Positions 34,831 to 43,341 of a stretch of 64,000 nt of DNA are shown piece after piece. The first letter of the stretch is position 1. The number at the start of each line of letters is the position of its first letter. A program made the translations under genes and the position numbers. The notes under the pieces are model-generated. The model did no database searches, was not told the DNA's origin, and saw nothing but the letters and a program-made list of their open reading frames with translations. Origin of the DNA: Algoriphagus hitonicola (lineage in GTDB: Bacteria; Bacteroidota; Bacteroidia; Cytophagales; Cyclobacteriaceae); contig NZ_FOPC01000006.1 in NCBI RefSeq assembly GCF_900113375.1, positions 31,459 to 95,458 of the forward strand, written 5' to 3'.

Positions 34831-35511
34831 ATGAAGCTGAGCAAATTTTTCTATTGGATGAAGGTCTCTTTTGGGTTTTCGCAGAAAGAATCCAGAGGCT
34901 TTGTTTTATTGATTCCCTTCTTGCTTATTTTGATTCTTTTGCCGAATGTTTTTGATTGGATCAACTCATCTCGCGCAGACACGCAACAAATTCAGTTAAG
35001 CTCCAAAATCGATAGCTTGGAGCAAGTGGGATTTTTTAAGGTTTCCTCTTCTCGCCCCCTTTTCAATCCCGAGGATACTGCCAAAACCTCTTCTTCGGAT
35101 AGGCTCGAATCAATCCAAAGAATCCCATTTTCTGAAAGTGATTCGGTGACCTTACAAATTGTTCCAGGCATAGGTCCCACCTTGGCTGCCAGAATCGTCA
35201 AGTACCGGGAAAATCTGGGAGGGTTTCATAGTCAAGAGCAATTGCTTGAAATCTATGGGATCAAAGAAGAGGTCGTGGAGAATTTATGGGAGTATTTTGA
35301 ATTTGATCCCGGCATCCGCCGAAAAGTAAAAATCAATGAATTAGATGTTCCTGAGCTGGCCAAGCATCCTTATATCGGCTATGGTGAAGCCAAAGTTTTG
35401 GTCGCTTATCGAAAGCAACACGGGGATTTTTCCAATTCGGAAGACTTGCTAAAAATCAAAATTTTTAAAGCGGAATGGGTAAATAAAATAGAACCTTATT
35501 TGGAATTTTAG
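34831..35511 (+). CDS. Membrane-anchored helix-hairpin-helix (ComEA-like) protein
   Basis: A 226-residue protein with one N-terminal membrane segment (about 23-42, GFVLLIPFLLILILLPNVF), a Ser-rich linker and two helix-hairpin-helix regions (about 105-150, LQIVPGIGPTLAARIVKYRE; and about 165-226, YIGYGEAKVLVAYRKQHGDF). Both resemble the ComEA DNA-binding domain. Such proteins may bind DNA at the outer face of the membrane. No other competence genes are nearby, so a role in DNA uptake is only a possibility. Single gene. Confidence 0.82.
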   Translation: MKLSKFFYWMKVSFGFSQKESRGFVLLIPFLLILILLPNVFDWINSSRADTQQIQLSSKIDSLEQVGFFKVSSSRPLFNPEDTAKTSSSDRLESIQRIPFSESDSVTLQIVPGIGPTLAARIVKYRENLGGFHSQEQLLEIYGIKEEVVENLWEYFEFDPGIRRKVKINELDVPELAKHPYIGYGEAKVLVAYRKQHGDFSNSEDLLKIKIFKAEWVNKIEPYLEF

Positions 35512-35546
35512 CTTAGAAATAATCGTTCTTCCACCATATTTGCCCC

Positions 35547-36020
35547 ATGAATTTGTCCGAGTCAGAAGTTCAATTACCAAATCTGAACCTTCCCGAAATC
35601 CAACCCCGGCTAAAAATGCAGGATGGGAAATTAATGGTCTTTGATACCCAGCGGAAAAAAGATCTAATCCTTACTCCCGAAGAGTGGGTGAGGCAGCATT
35701 GGATTTCCTATCTGCTCCATCAACTTTCCTTCCCTAAGGGACTGCTTTCCTTGGAAAAAGGATTAAAATATAATCAGCTTTTGAAGCGAACGGATGTCTT
35801 GGTTTTTGATCAGGAAGGAAAGCCATATCTACTGATCGAATGTAAAGCTCCGCAAGTCGCCATTAACCAGAAAACCTTGGAGCAAGCCTGTCTTTATCAT
35901 AAAACCCTTCAGGCGAAATACCTCATTTTGAGCAATGGCATGCAACACGTTTCCCTACGGTGGCTTGCTGCCGAAAATCGATTCGAGCAACTAAAAAATT
36001 TTCCGGAAGCCCCGATTTAA
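35547..36020 (+). CDS. Stand-alone HsdR N-terminal-like nuclease domain protein
   Basis: A 157-residue protein that is essentially only the type I restriction enzyme R-subunit N-terminal domain (HSDR_N_2). The PD-(D/E)xK core is visible: D83 in KRTDVLVFDQEG and E98-x-K100 in YLLIECKAPQVAI, with the QACLYHKTL helix and YLILSNGMQHVSL strand. No hsdM, hsdS or helicase is near. Stand-alone copies are common in Bacteroidota and their role is unknown; this is not evidence for a restriction system. Starts 35 bp after the helix-hairpin-helix gene. Confidence 0.83.
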   Translation: MNLSESEVQLPNLNLPEIQPRLKMQDGKLMVFDTQRKKDLILTPEEWVRQHWISYLLHQLSFPKGLLSLEKGLKYNQLLKRTDVLVFDQEGKPYLLIECKAPQVAINQKTLEQACLYHKTLQAKYLILSNGMQHVSLRWLAAENRFEQLKNFPEAPI

Positions 36021-36100
36021 TTGATTCTTCTATGATTTTAATCAGTCTTTTTATAACTTTTAAGAATTAAATACTCATTATTTATAAAGTATCCCGAACC

Positions 36101-36814
36101 ATGTCTAATCCAACCAAGAATACGCCCTGTGAACTCTGCGCAAGTAGGAAGTACTCCATGTTCGCGGATTTGTCTGAGCAGCAAATTTGTACGATTTCGG
36201 ATCATAAAAACCTCATCTCACATCGCAAAGGTCAGATTTTGTATTACGAGGGTACCAAGCCGTTGGGGATTTTCTGCATCAATGCCGGCGTAGTGAAAGT
36301 TTATAAAACCGCCTCCAATGGCAAAGAACAAATTGTTCATCTGGCCCAAAAAGGCGATTTTTTAGGATATGCGGCCCTATTGGGGGAGGAAAATTACACT
36401 AATTCTGCCATGATTGTCGAAGATGCCAAAATCTGCTTTATTCCCAAAGAGGCCTTTCTCAATACACTTTTGGGAAATACTCAGTTTTTTAAGCGAGTGA
36501 CCAAGCAACTCAGTCATGAACTTGGTCTGATGGAAGAAAAACTCACTGACGCCACACAGAAAAGTATTCGTGAGCGATTGGCTTATGTTCTTTTACATTT
36601 GGCAAGTAGCTACGGAATCGAAGGCGGAGATAATCAAAAAATCGATTTGGTCCTCAGCAGAGAAGAGATTGCGAGTATAGTCGGTACTGCTACCGAATCT
36701 ATCATCAGGCTTTTGTCAGAATTCAAAAAGGACAATTTGATCGAACTGGACGGGAAGAAAATCATCATTAAAGATAAAAGAGGACTGGCCCGACTTTCCG
36801 ATTTCTATGCTTAA
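36101..36814 (+). CDS. Crp/Fnr-family regulator with partial FNR-type cysteine set
   Basis: A 237-residue transcription regulator: cyclic-nucleotide-binding-like beta roll (about 24-145) and a C-terminal winged helix (about 155-235) with the recognition helix SREEIASIVGTATESIIRLLSEF. FNR-type sensors hold a [4Fe-4S] cluster with four Cys. Here C10 and C13 (CELC) and C112 (AKICFIPKE) align with E. coli FNR C20, C23 and C122, but the position of C29 is Ser19; C30 is nearby. It may therefore bind a different or no cluster. Located directly before a rhodanese gene, a DUF547 gene and a redox-containing operon, it could regulate them. Confidence 0.85.
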   Translation: MSNPTKNTPCELCASRKYSMFADLSEQQICTISDHKNLISHRKGQILYYEGTKPLGIFCINAGVVKVYKTASNGKEQIVHLAQKGDFLGYAALLGEENYTNSAMIVEDAKICFIPKEAFLNTLLGNTQFFKRVTKQLSHELGLMEEKLTDATQKSIRERLAYVLLHLASSYGIEGGDNQKIDLVLSREEIASIVGTATESIIRLLSEFKKDNLIELDGKKIIIKDKRGLARLSDFYA

Positions 36815-36850
36815 GCCGAACCTTCAGTTATCAATTGAAGTTTTAAGTGC

Positions 36851-37366
36851 ATGAATCCTAAATTGACCAACTCACCTTATGTATTAAAAGGGCTGATTTC
36901 TCTGGCCCTTTTTTTAGTGACTTCCATGGCTTTTTCTCAGTCTTTTGCTTACAAAGCGCTCTTAAAAACCATCTATGATGCTGATCTTCCGGTATTGAAG
37001 CCGGAAGAAATTCCTGATTTGGATCGATTTCAACTCATCGATACCCGAGAAAAAGAAGAATATGAAGTGAGCCATCTTGAAGGAGCACGTTGGGTAGGAT
37101 ATGATACTTTTTCCATGGATCTGCTCGATGATTTGGATAAGGATGAACCAGTATTGGTTTACTGTACAGTAGGAGCACGTTCTCAGGATATCGGCAAAAG
37201 ATTAAAGGAAGCCGGATTCAGAAAGGTATTCAATTTATACGGCGGAATTATCCATTGGGTAAATGAGGACTATCCGATATATCACGAAGGGAAATCGACC
37301 AATCAAGTTCATACCTATACCCGCACTTGGGGTATTTGGCTGCAAAAGGGAGAAAAAGTTTATTAA
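36851..37366 (+). CDS. Exported rhodanese-like protein
   Basis: A 171-residue single-domain rhodanese with an N-terminal signal sequence (about 12-30, ending AFSQ). The domain shows LIDTREKEEYEVSHLEGARW (about 62-81) and the active-site loop with C105 in VLVYCTVGARSQDIG, then VFNLYGGIIHWVNEDYP. Rhodaneses carry persulfide sulfur; export implies a periplasmic role. It lies 36 bp after the Crp/Fnr-like gene and upstream of a DUF547 lipoprotein gene, a combination that also occurs in other Bacteroidota gene clusters. Confidence 0.88.
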   Translation: MNPKLTNSPYVLKGLISLALFLVTSMAFSQSFAYKALLKTIYDADLPVLKPEEIPDLDRFQLIDTREKEEYEVSHLEGARWVGYDTFSMDLLDDLDKDEPVLVYCTVGARSQDIGKRLKEAGFRKVFNLYGGIIHWVNEDYPIYHEGKSTNQVHTYTRTWGIWLQKGEKVY

Positions 37367-37464
37367 AACCGATTTCCAGAGGTTCGATTTTTCTATTGTC
37401 AGGCTGAAGACATAATTAAGCAGGATTGATCTATACCTTTCTATTCCTCGTAAATCATTAAAAA

Positions 37465-38229
37465 ATGAAAACGCTAAAAATCACATTCACCTTTTTCGTT
37501 GGCCTCATGCTTTTGAGTTGTACTTCGTCCACATTGGGCATGGCAGGCACCAATCCGCCGAGTCATGAACTTTGGGATCAGTTGGTCAAAAAACATGTAA
37601 AATCAGACGGAATGGTCGATTATCCGGGATTTATAGCCGATAAGGATCAATTGGAGAAATACCTCAATTTACTAAGTGAAAATGCACCCGATCGTAAAAC
37701 CTGGAGTCGCGAGGAACAGCTTGCCTATTGGATCAATGCGTATAATGCATTTACGGTAAAATTAATATCCGATAATTATCCGGTAGAAAGTATCCGAGAC
37801 TTGGGCCCAAAACTCAAAATCCCAATGATCAAGGATGTTTGGCATTACAAATTCTTCAAAATTGGAGGAGAAGAATCCAGCCTGGACGAAATCGAACACG
37901 GGATTCTCCGAAAGGAATTTGATGAGCCGCGGATTCACTTTGGGATCAACTGCGCCTCAATTTCCTGTCCGCCTTTGCATGATGAGGCCTTTGTGCCTGA
38001 GAAAATTGATGAGCAACTGGACTTTGTCGCCAAACAATTTATCAATGATCCCCGCCGAAATAAAATCGGAAAAGACCAAGTCGAAATATCTTCCATATTT
38101 TCCTGGTTTAAAGGAGATTTTACCAGGAATGGAAGTGTAATAGATTTTTTGAATCAATACAGCAAAGTGAATATTTCGCCTAACGCCAGTATAAAACACA
38201 TGGATTATAACTGGAGTCTAAACGAATAA
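37465..38229 (+). CDS. DUF547 lipoprotein
   Basis: A 254-residue lipoprotein (GLMLLSC, Cys19). The DUF547 core is clear: LWDQLVKKHVKSDGMVDYPG, LAYWINAYNAFTVKLI, ESSLDEIEHGILRKEF, DEPRIHFGINCASISCPPL and ISSIFSWFKGDF. The His, Cys and Cys residues in HFGINCASISCPPLHDE suggest a metal or redox site, but no function is established for the family. It lies about 30 bp upstream of the flavin oxidoreductase gene and could be the first gene of the same operon. Confidence 0.87.
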   Translation: MKTLKITFTFFVGLMLLSCTSSTLGMAGTNPPSHELWDQLVKKHVKSDGMVDYPGFIADKDQLEKYLNLLSENAPDRKTWSREEQLAYWINAYNAFTVKLISDNYPVESIRDLGPKLKIPMIKDVWHYKFFKIGGEESSLDEIEHGILRKEFDEPRIHFGINCASISCPPLHDEAFVPEKIDEQLDFVAKQFINDPRRNKIGKDQVEISSIFSWFKGDFTRNGSVIDFLNQYSKVNISPNASIKHMDYNWSLNE

Positions 38230-38258
38230 ACTTACCTTGATTTTCTAAAATTCAGTTC

Positions 38259-39614
38259 ATGTCAACTTCCAAGCATGTCGTCATTATCGGGAATGGGATT
38301 TCTGGGATCACCTGTGCAAGGCATCTCAGAAAATTGGATGATCAGGTTCAAATCACCGTGATTTCTGGGGAAAGCGAGTACTTTTTTTCGCGTACGGCAC
38401 TCATGTATATTTATATGGGGCACATGAAGTTTGAACATACTCAACCCTATGAGAATTGGTTCTGGGAAAAGAATCGGATCGAATTAAAGCATGCCTGGGT
38501 AAAAACGGTGAATTTCACCTCGAAGTCCTTGCATTTTGGCTCTGGAGAGCAAATGAATTATGATGAACTCGTCATTGCAACCGGGTCAAAACCCAATAAA
38601 TTTGGTTGGCCGGGACAGGATTTGAAAGGAGTGCAAGGACTGTATTCCAAACAGGACCTAGAGCTCATGGAAGAAACCACAAAATCAGGAGTAGAGCATG
38701 CGGTGATTGTGGGAGGAGGTCTGATCGGGATAGAAATGGCCGAAATGCTGGCTTATCGAAAAATATCAGTGACTTTTTTGGTTAGGGAAACTGGTTTTTG
38801 GAGAAATATTTTACCCAAAGAAGAATCCGAATTGGTCGGAAGACATATTCGTGAGCATCATTTCGAACTAAAACTCGAAACTGAGCTCGATGAAATCATT
38901 GGTGATAAATCAGGAAAAGTGATAGCTGTCAAAACCAAAAGTGGCGAGGAAATACCCTGTCAATTTGTGGGTTTGACTGCTGGAGTTAGCCCGAATGTGG
39001 ATTTTCTAAAGGGAAGTGGTCTGGAAATCGGAAGAGGGGTAAAAATAGATTCTTTTTTTCGGACCAATATCGATCACGTGTATTCCATCGGTGATTGTGC
39101 CGAGTTCAAAGAAGCTCCCGCAGAAGACCGCAAAAATATTGAGCAGGTTTGGTATACTGGTCGAATCCATGGCGAGATTTTAGCCCATAACCTGATCAAA
39201 AAGCCTGTCCCTTATCGACCTGGAGTTTGGTTTAATTCCGCCAAATTTCTCGATATCGAATATCAAACCTACGGTCAGGTTCCGGCAGATTGGGATAGAG
39301 ATCAGGTAAAGAATTTCTATTGGGAGCATTCAGGAGGAAAAGTTGCCTTTCGATTGTTGATGCATTCTGATGAGTCCATTCTAGGTGTCAATGTCTTCGG
39401 CTTAAGAATGAGACATGAATTTTTTGATCGGGCAATTCGGGAGAAATGGTCCGGAGAAGAGGTCATTAATAAATTGGAGAAGGCTAATTTTGATCCGGAG
39501 TTCTTTGCTCCCTATTACAAAGTCATCAAGGAGAAATTTGCGGCTGATTTTGATAAAAATATTTCTAAAGTTAAGCTTTCTTGGATTCAACAGCTATTAG
39601 GAGCACGGGTATGA
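38259..39614 (+). CDS. NAD(P)/FAD-dependent oxidoreductase (nitrite-reductase/rubredoxin-reductase-like)
   Basis: A 451-residue class I pyridine nucleotide-disulfide-type oxidoreductase without an obvious redox-active Cys pair. The FAD motif VIIGNGISGITCARHLRK is at 8-25, NAD-binding VIVGGGLIGIEMAEMLAYR at about 148-166, and the second FAD motif VYSIGDCAEFKE at about 269-280. A C-terminal domain of roughly 100 residues follows. Such enzymes commonly pass electrons from NAD(P)H to ferredoxins. Its stop overlaps the start of the next gene, a membrane ferredoxin, by 4 bp (ATGA), suggesting that the two act together. Confidence 0.88.
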   Translation: MSTSKHVVIIGNGISGITCARHLRKLDDQVQITVISGESEYFFSRTALMYIYMGHMKFEHTQPYENWFWEKNRIELKHAWVKTVNFTSKSLHFGSGEQMNYDELVIATGSKPNKFGWPGQDLKGVQGLYSKQDLELMEETTKSGVEHAVIVGGGLIGIEMAEMLAYRKISVTFLVRETGFWRNILPKEESELVGRHIREHHFELKLETELDEIIGDKSGKVIAVKTKSGEEIPCQFVGLTAGVSPNVDFLKGSGLEIGRGVKIDSFFRTNIDHVYSIGDCAEFKEAPAEDRKNIEQVWYTGRIHGEILAHNLIKKPVPYRPGVWFNSAKFLDIEYQTYGQVPADWDRDQVKNFYWEHSGGKVAFRLLMHSDESILGVNVFGLRMRHEFFDRAIREKWSGEEVINKLEKANFDPEFFAPYYKVIKEKFAADFDKNISKVKLSWIQQLLGARV

Positions 39615-41155
39615 AAATAATACAAGCAGTCGGATTGGTTTTGTTTTTGGCAGGTATGCTGGCTTTTACTTTGATTCCATTTGTTGGAAGCTACGAGCTT
39701 GATTCGGAAATGGTGACAGCGCAGACAAAAGAGTCTCATCGAGAAAAAATGCTGGAGATTCTCGAGCCGATGTATGGGAAAAATTACTCGTCTAATTTTT
39801 CATTTCTCTCGGATTTCAACACTCATTTTGACGACTACAATGATGAGTTTAAATCCAATCAAAAATGGGATGAAGTAATTTGGGATGATTACCGTTTTCC
39901 TTTGGCCAAAGCAGCTCTCAATAGCCCGGTAAAAGATTCACCTTGGTTGTGCCTGAGTTTATCGATAGGATTGATTGTTATAGGCGGGTTGTTTTATAAT
40001 CTTCCAAAACATCAAGATGAACCAGCAGGGATTAAGCACAACGGAATCTATCACTCAGCCATGAAAAACAGAGGTTGGCTGGGGATTTTAACCGGATCCT
40101 ACCTGATTCTATTTTACATCATTCTGTACTGGTTTCCGGCTTATTTGGTCAATCTAGTGTCCATGGTAGATCCTTTGAGTGAAATTCTTTCGGGAAATCC
40201 GGCAAGTCAATGGTTTCTATACGGTTTGATTTACACCTTGGCGATTTTGGTCATGGGGATCCGAATGTTCCGTAAATATCGAGGCAATAAGTATCAGCAG
40301 CTACGAACCGCTTCCGTGATGTTTTTCCAGACGGCTTTTGCTTTTTTGATTCCAGAAATTCTCGTCTTACTCAATCAGCCTTATTACGACTTCAAGAATA
40401 TTTGGCCATTGGATTATGATTTCTTCTACGATTATCAGATTAGTACATTTTTATCTAGTGGAGGAATGGGCTTGTTTATGTTGATCTGGGGGATTTTGCT
40501 CATTATCATAGCAGTGCCGACATTCACCTATTTCTATGGGAAGCGCTGGTATTGCTCGTGGGTGTGCGGTTGTGGAGGATTGGCTGAGACAGCCGGAGAT
40601 CCCTATCGGCAGCTTTCGGATAAGTCCCTGAAATCATGGAAAATTGAGCGTTATCTCGTGCATTCTGTTTTGGTTTTGGCAGTAGTAATGACCGCTTTGA
40701 CGATTGCCAATTATTTTTCAAGTTTTTCCCTTTTGGGAAATATCACTAACCAGCTACATTCGTTTTATGGATTTGCCATTGGATCGGCGTTTGCCGGGGT
40801 AGTCGGAACGGGATTTTATCCTTTTATGGGGAACCGGGTATGGTGTAGATTTGGTTGTCCACTTGCTGCCTATTTGGGAATCGTGCAACGCTTCAAATCA
40901 CGGTTTCGAATCACCACCAATGGCGGTCAGTGTATTTCCTGCGGCAATTGCTCCACCTATTGTGAAATGGGGATCGATGTACGCTGGTATGCACAGCGGG
41001 GACAAAATATCGTTCGGGCTTCCTGCGTAGGTTGCGGAGTATGTTCTGCAGTTTGCCCGCGAGGTGTCCTCAAGTTGGAAAATGGTCCGGAGGAAGGTCG
41101 GATCAATGACCTCCCGATTATTATTGGAAATGACTCGATTAAGCTGAATGCCTGA
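39611..41155 (+). CDS. NapH/RdxA-like polytopic membrane ferredoxin
   Basis: A 514-residue membrane protein with about six hydrophobic segments. After the fourth there is YCSWVCGCGGLAETAGDPYR, later WCRFGCPLAAYLG, then two classical 4Fe-4S sites: CISCGNCSTYCEMGI and CVGCGVCSAVCPRG near the C-terminus. This resembles NapH, RdxA/CcoG and related proteins that move electrons across or along the membrane. The large periplasmic loop near residues 35-120 is unusual. The frame is open upstream to 39581, but the ATG at 39611 overlaps the preceding stop and starts the first helix. It overlaps the next gene by 8 bp. Confidence 0.87.
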   Translation: MKIIQAVGLVLFLAGMLAFTLIPFVGSYELDSEMVTAQTKESHREKMLEILEPMYGKNYSSNFSFLSDFNTHFDDYNDEFKSNQKWDEVIWDDYRFPLAKAALNSPVKDSPWLCLSLSIGLIVIGGLFYNLPKHQDEPAGIKHNGIYHSAMKNRGWLGILTGSYLILFYIILYWFPAYLVNLVSMVDPLSEILSGNPASQWFLYGLIYTLAILVMGIRMFRKYRGNKYQQLRTASVMFFQTAFAFLIPEILVLLNQPYYDFKNIWPLDYDFFYDYQISTFLSSGGMGLFMLIWGILLIIIAVPTFTYFYGKRWYCSWVCGCGGLAETAGDPYRQLSDKSLKSWKIERYLVHSVLVLAVVMTALTIANYFSSFSLLGNITNQLHSFYGFAIGSAFAGVVGTGFYPFMGNRVWCRFGCPLAAYLGIVQRFKSRFRITTNGGQCISCGNCSTYCEMGIDVRWYAQRGQNIVRASCVGCGVCSAVCPRGVLKLENGPEEGRINDLPIIIGNDSIKLNA

Positions 41156-42626
41156 TATTTTACTTTACGCGCTCCTGGGAATTTACTTGCTGGGAATGCT
41201 CTTTATTTTCCTATACAGTTTAGCTCAGGGACAGCTCCTCTTTAGCTTCTTAAAAGCCCGGAAATCTCTCCTAAAAACCCAAAAAATTTCACCCCAGGAA
41301 TGGCCTTTGGTCACGGTACAGTTACCGGTTTTTAATGAATTGTATGTGGCCGAACGATTGATTGATGCTGTCGCAAAGCTCAATTACCCCAAGGAAAAAC
41401 TCGAGATTCAAATCCTCGATGACAGCACGGATCAGACGGTCGATTTAATCCGCGAGAAACTCAAAGATTATCCAAACATCCATTTCAAATATATTCACCG
41501 ACAGGATCGAACGGGATTTAAAGCTGGCGCCTTGCGAGAGGGTTTGACAGTGGCGAAGGGAGAATTCATTGCGATTTTTGACTCAGATTTTATTCCCGAT
41601 CCGGATTTTTTGCAAAAGACTATTCCCTTTTTTCATTCGGATAAGATCGGAATGGTCCAATCCCGCTGGACACACCTCAATGAAGAGTATTCCCTGCTAA
41701 CCAAGTTGCAGGCTTTCGCCTTGGATGCACACTTTCTAATCGAACAGATCGGCCGAAATCATCAAGGCGCCTTTATCAATTTCAACGGAACAGGAGGCAT
41801 CTGGAGAAAAGCTTGCATTCTTGATGCTGGCAATTGGCATGATGATACCTTGACGGAAGATTTGGACCTAAGCTATCGAGCCCAGAAAAAGGGTTGGAAA
41901 TTTATCTATCGACCAGAAATCGAATCTCCGGCAGAACTTCCTCCCATTATGTCCGCCATCAAATCCCAGCAGTTTCGCTGGACCAAAGGTGGTGCCGAAT
42001 GCGCCGTAAAACATGCCAAATCTGTACTTGGACAAAACCTACCCTTTCGGATCAAATTTCATGCGATGGCTCATCTGTTTAATAGCAGTATTTTCATAGC
42101 GGTGTTGCTGGTAAGTTTAAGCAGTATCGGCGTGTGGTTTTTAGGAGAAAAAGAATTTCTTTCATCCGAATGGCTCAGAATGGCTGGTCTATTTTTAATG
42201 GGTTTTGTGCTGATTGCCTTGGTGTATTTGGTCTCTTATTTCTATGGAAAACGAAGTTTTTTCAGAAGTCTGGGCGAAGCGATCATTTATCTCCCGCTTT
42301 TTCTCTCCGTATCGATGGGTATGGCCCTTCATAATGCTCAAGCCGTCTGGGAAGGCCTTTCGGGAAAAAAATCGCCCTTTATCCGAACCCCGAAATTTAA
42401 CCTGGAAAGTAAAAAACAAACCTTAAAAGCCAACCGATACCTCACTTTCAAAACACCAATTACCACCTGGATAGAAGGTGTTTTGTCACTGGTTTTTCTT
42501 GTCATGGTGTTTTTAGCCATTCAAACCGGCAATTATCTTTTTCTTCCATTTCACGCCATGCTGGCATTTGGATATGGTCTGGTATTTATCTCTTCCTTCA
42601 AATCTTACGCCTTGGGAAAATCCTGA
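41148..42626 (+). CDS. Membrane GT2 glycosyltransferase (cellulose synthase/ceramide glucosyltransferase-like)
   Basis: A 492-residue processive-type GT2 enzyme. One N-terminal helix, then a GT-A domain with QILDDSTDQT (DDS 91-93), FDSDFIPDPDF (DSD 145-147), TLTEDLDLSYRAQ (TED 236-238) and QQFRWTKG (274-281), followed by four C-terminal helices. The Q(Q/R)xRW motif marks cellulose-synthase-like and glucosylceramide-synthase-like enzymes. The gene neighbourhood of short lipid-linked-sugar enzymes favours a glycolipid product, but acceptor and donor are unknown. Overlaps the preceding gene by 8 bp. Confidence 0.88.
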   Translation: MPDILLYALLGIYLLGMLFIFLYSLAQGQLLFSFLKARKSLLKTQKISPQEWPLVTVQLPVFNELYVAERLIDAVAKLNYPKEKLEIQILDDSTDQTVDLIREKLKDYPNIHFKYIHRQDRTGFKAGALREGLTVAKGEFIAIFDSDFIPDPDFLQKTIPFFHSDKIGMVQSRWTHLNEEYSLLTKLQAFALDAHFLIEQIGRNHQGAFINFNGTGGIWRKACILDAGNWHDDTLTEDLDLSYRAQKKGWKFIYRPEIESPAELPPIMSAIKSQQFRWTKGGAECAVKHAKSVLGQNLPFRIKFHAMAHLFNSSIFIAVLLVSLSSIGVWFLGEKEFLSSEWLRMAGLFLMGFVLIALVYLVSYFYGKRSFFRSLGEAIIYLPLFLSVSMGMALHNAQAVWEGLSGKKSPFIRTPKFNLESKKQTLKANRYLTFKTPITTWIEGVLSLVFLVMVFLAIQTGNYLFLPFHAMLAFGYGLVFISSFKSYALGKS

Positions 42627-42629
42627 TTT

Positions 42630-43322
42630 ATGCTCCAGAATCCGATTATTGACGTCATCATTCCAGCCTATAATGAGGTAAAGTCTATTCCCAAAGTAAT
42701 TGCAGAAATCCCCGATAGGGTACGACATATCGTAGTGGCAAATAATAATTCATCCGATCGGACTGGGGAGGTGGCTGTTCAGGCAGGAGCAGTGGTAGTT
42801 TTTGAACCCCAAAAGGGATATGGAAAAGCTTGTCTCACTGCCATGGACTGGATCAAAAACCAGGAAATTCAGCCGGATATTGTGGTTTTTTTGGATGGAG
42901 ATTACAGTGATTTTCCAGAAGAAATGAATGATTTGATTTCTCCGATCATTGATCAAAAAGCAGATATGGTCATTGGTTCCCGGGCTTTGGGAAATCGGGA
43001 ATCCGGCTCAATGACTTTCCCGCAGGTATTTGGAAACTGGCTGGCCACTACTTTAATGAAATACATACAAGGGGCACGCTATTCGGATTTAGGACCTTTT
43101 CGAGCGATTCGATGGGAGAATTTACTTTTGTTGAATATGCTGGATCAAAATTTTGGCTGGACTATAGAAATGCAAATCAAAGCGCATAAAGCTGGATTAC
43201 GCTATTTGGAAGTACCGGTCAATTACCGAAAGCGAATTGGAGTTTCCAAAGTCAGTGGCACGGTTAAAGGCGTCTTCGGAGCGGGATACAAAATAATTTT
43301 GACGATCTTTAAGTATTGGTAA
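42630..43322 (+). CDS. DPM1-like GT2 glycosyltransferase
   Basis: A 230-residue soluble GT2 enzyme with DVIIPAYNEVKSIPKVIAEI, VVANNNSSDRTGEVAV, VVFLDGDYSDFPEEM and the acceptor-side GWTIEMQIKAHKAGLRYLEV and VNYRKRIGVSKVSGT motifs. The last is typical of polyprenol-phosphate mannose/glucose synthases. It likely makes a polyprenyl-phosphate sugar donor used by the membrane mannosyltransferase-like gene product two genes on. It starts 3 bp after the previous stop. Confidence 0.87.
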   Translation: MLQNPIIDVIIPAYNEVKSIPKVIAEIPDRVRHIVVANNNSSDRTGEVAVQAGAVVVFEPQKGYGKACLTAMDWIKNQEIQPDIVVFLDGDYSDFPEEMNDLISPIIDQKADMVIGSRALGNRESGSMTFPQVFGNWLATTLMKYIQGARYSDLGPFRAIRWENLLLLNMLDQNFGWTIEMQIKAHKAGLRYLEVPVNYRKRIGVSKVSGTVKGVFGAGYKIILTIFKYW

Positions 43323-43341
43323 GACGCTAACTGGAAAGGAT

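Noticed and set aside
35547-36020. Type I restriction-modification system
   Set aside because: Only the HsdR N-terminal domain is present; hsdM, hsdS and the motor domains are missing.
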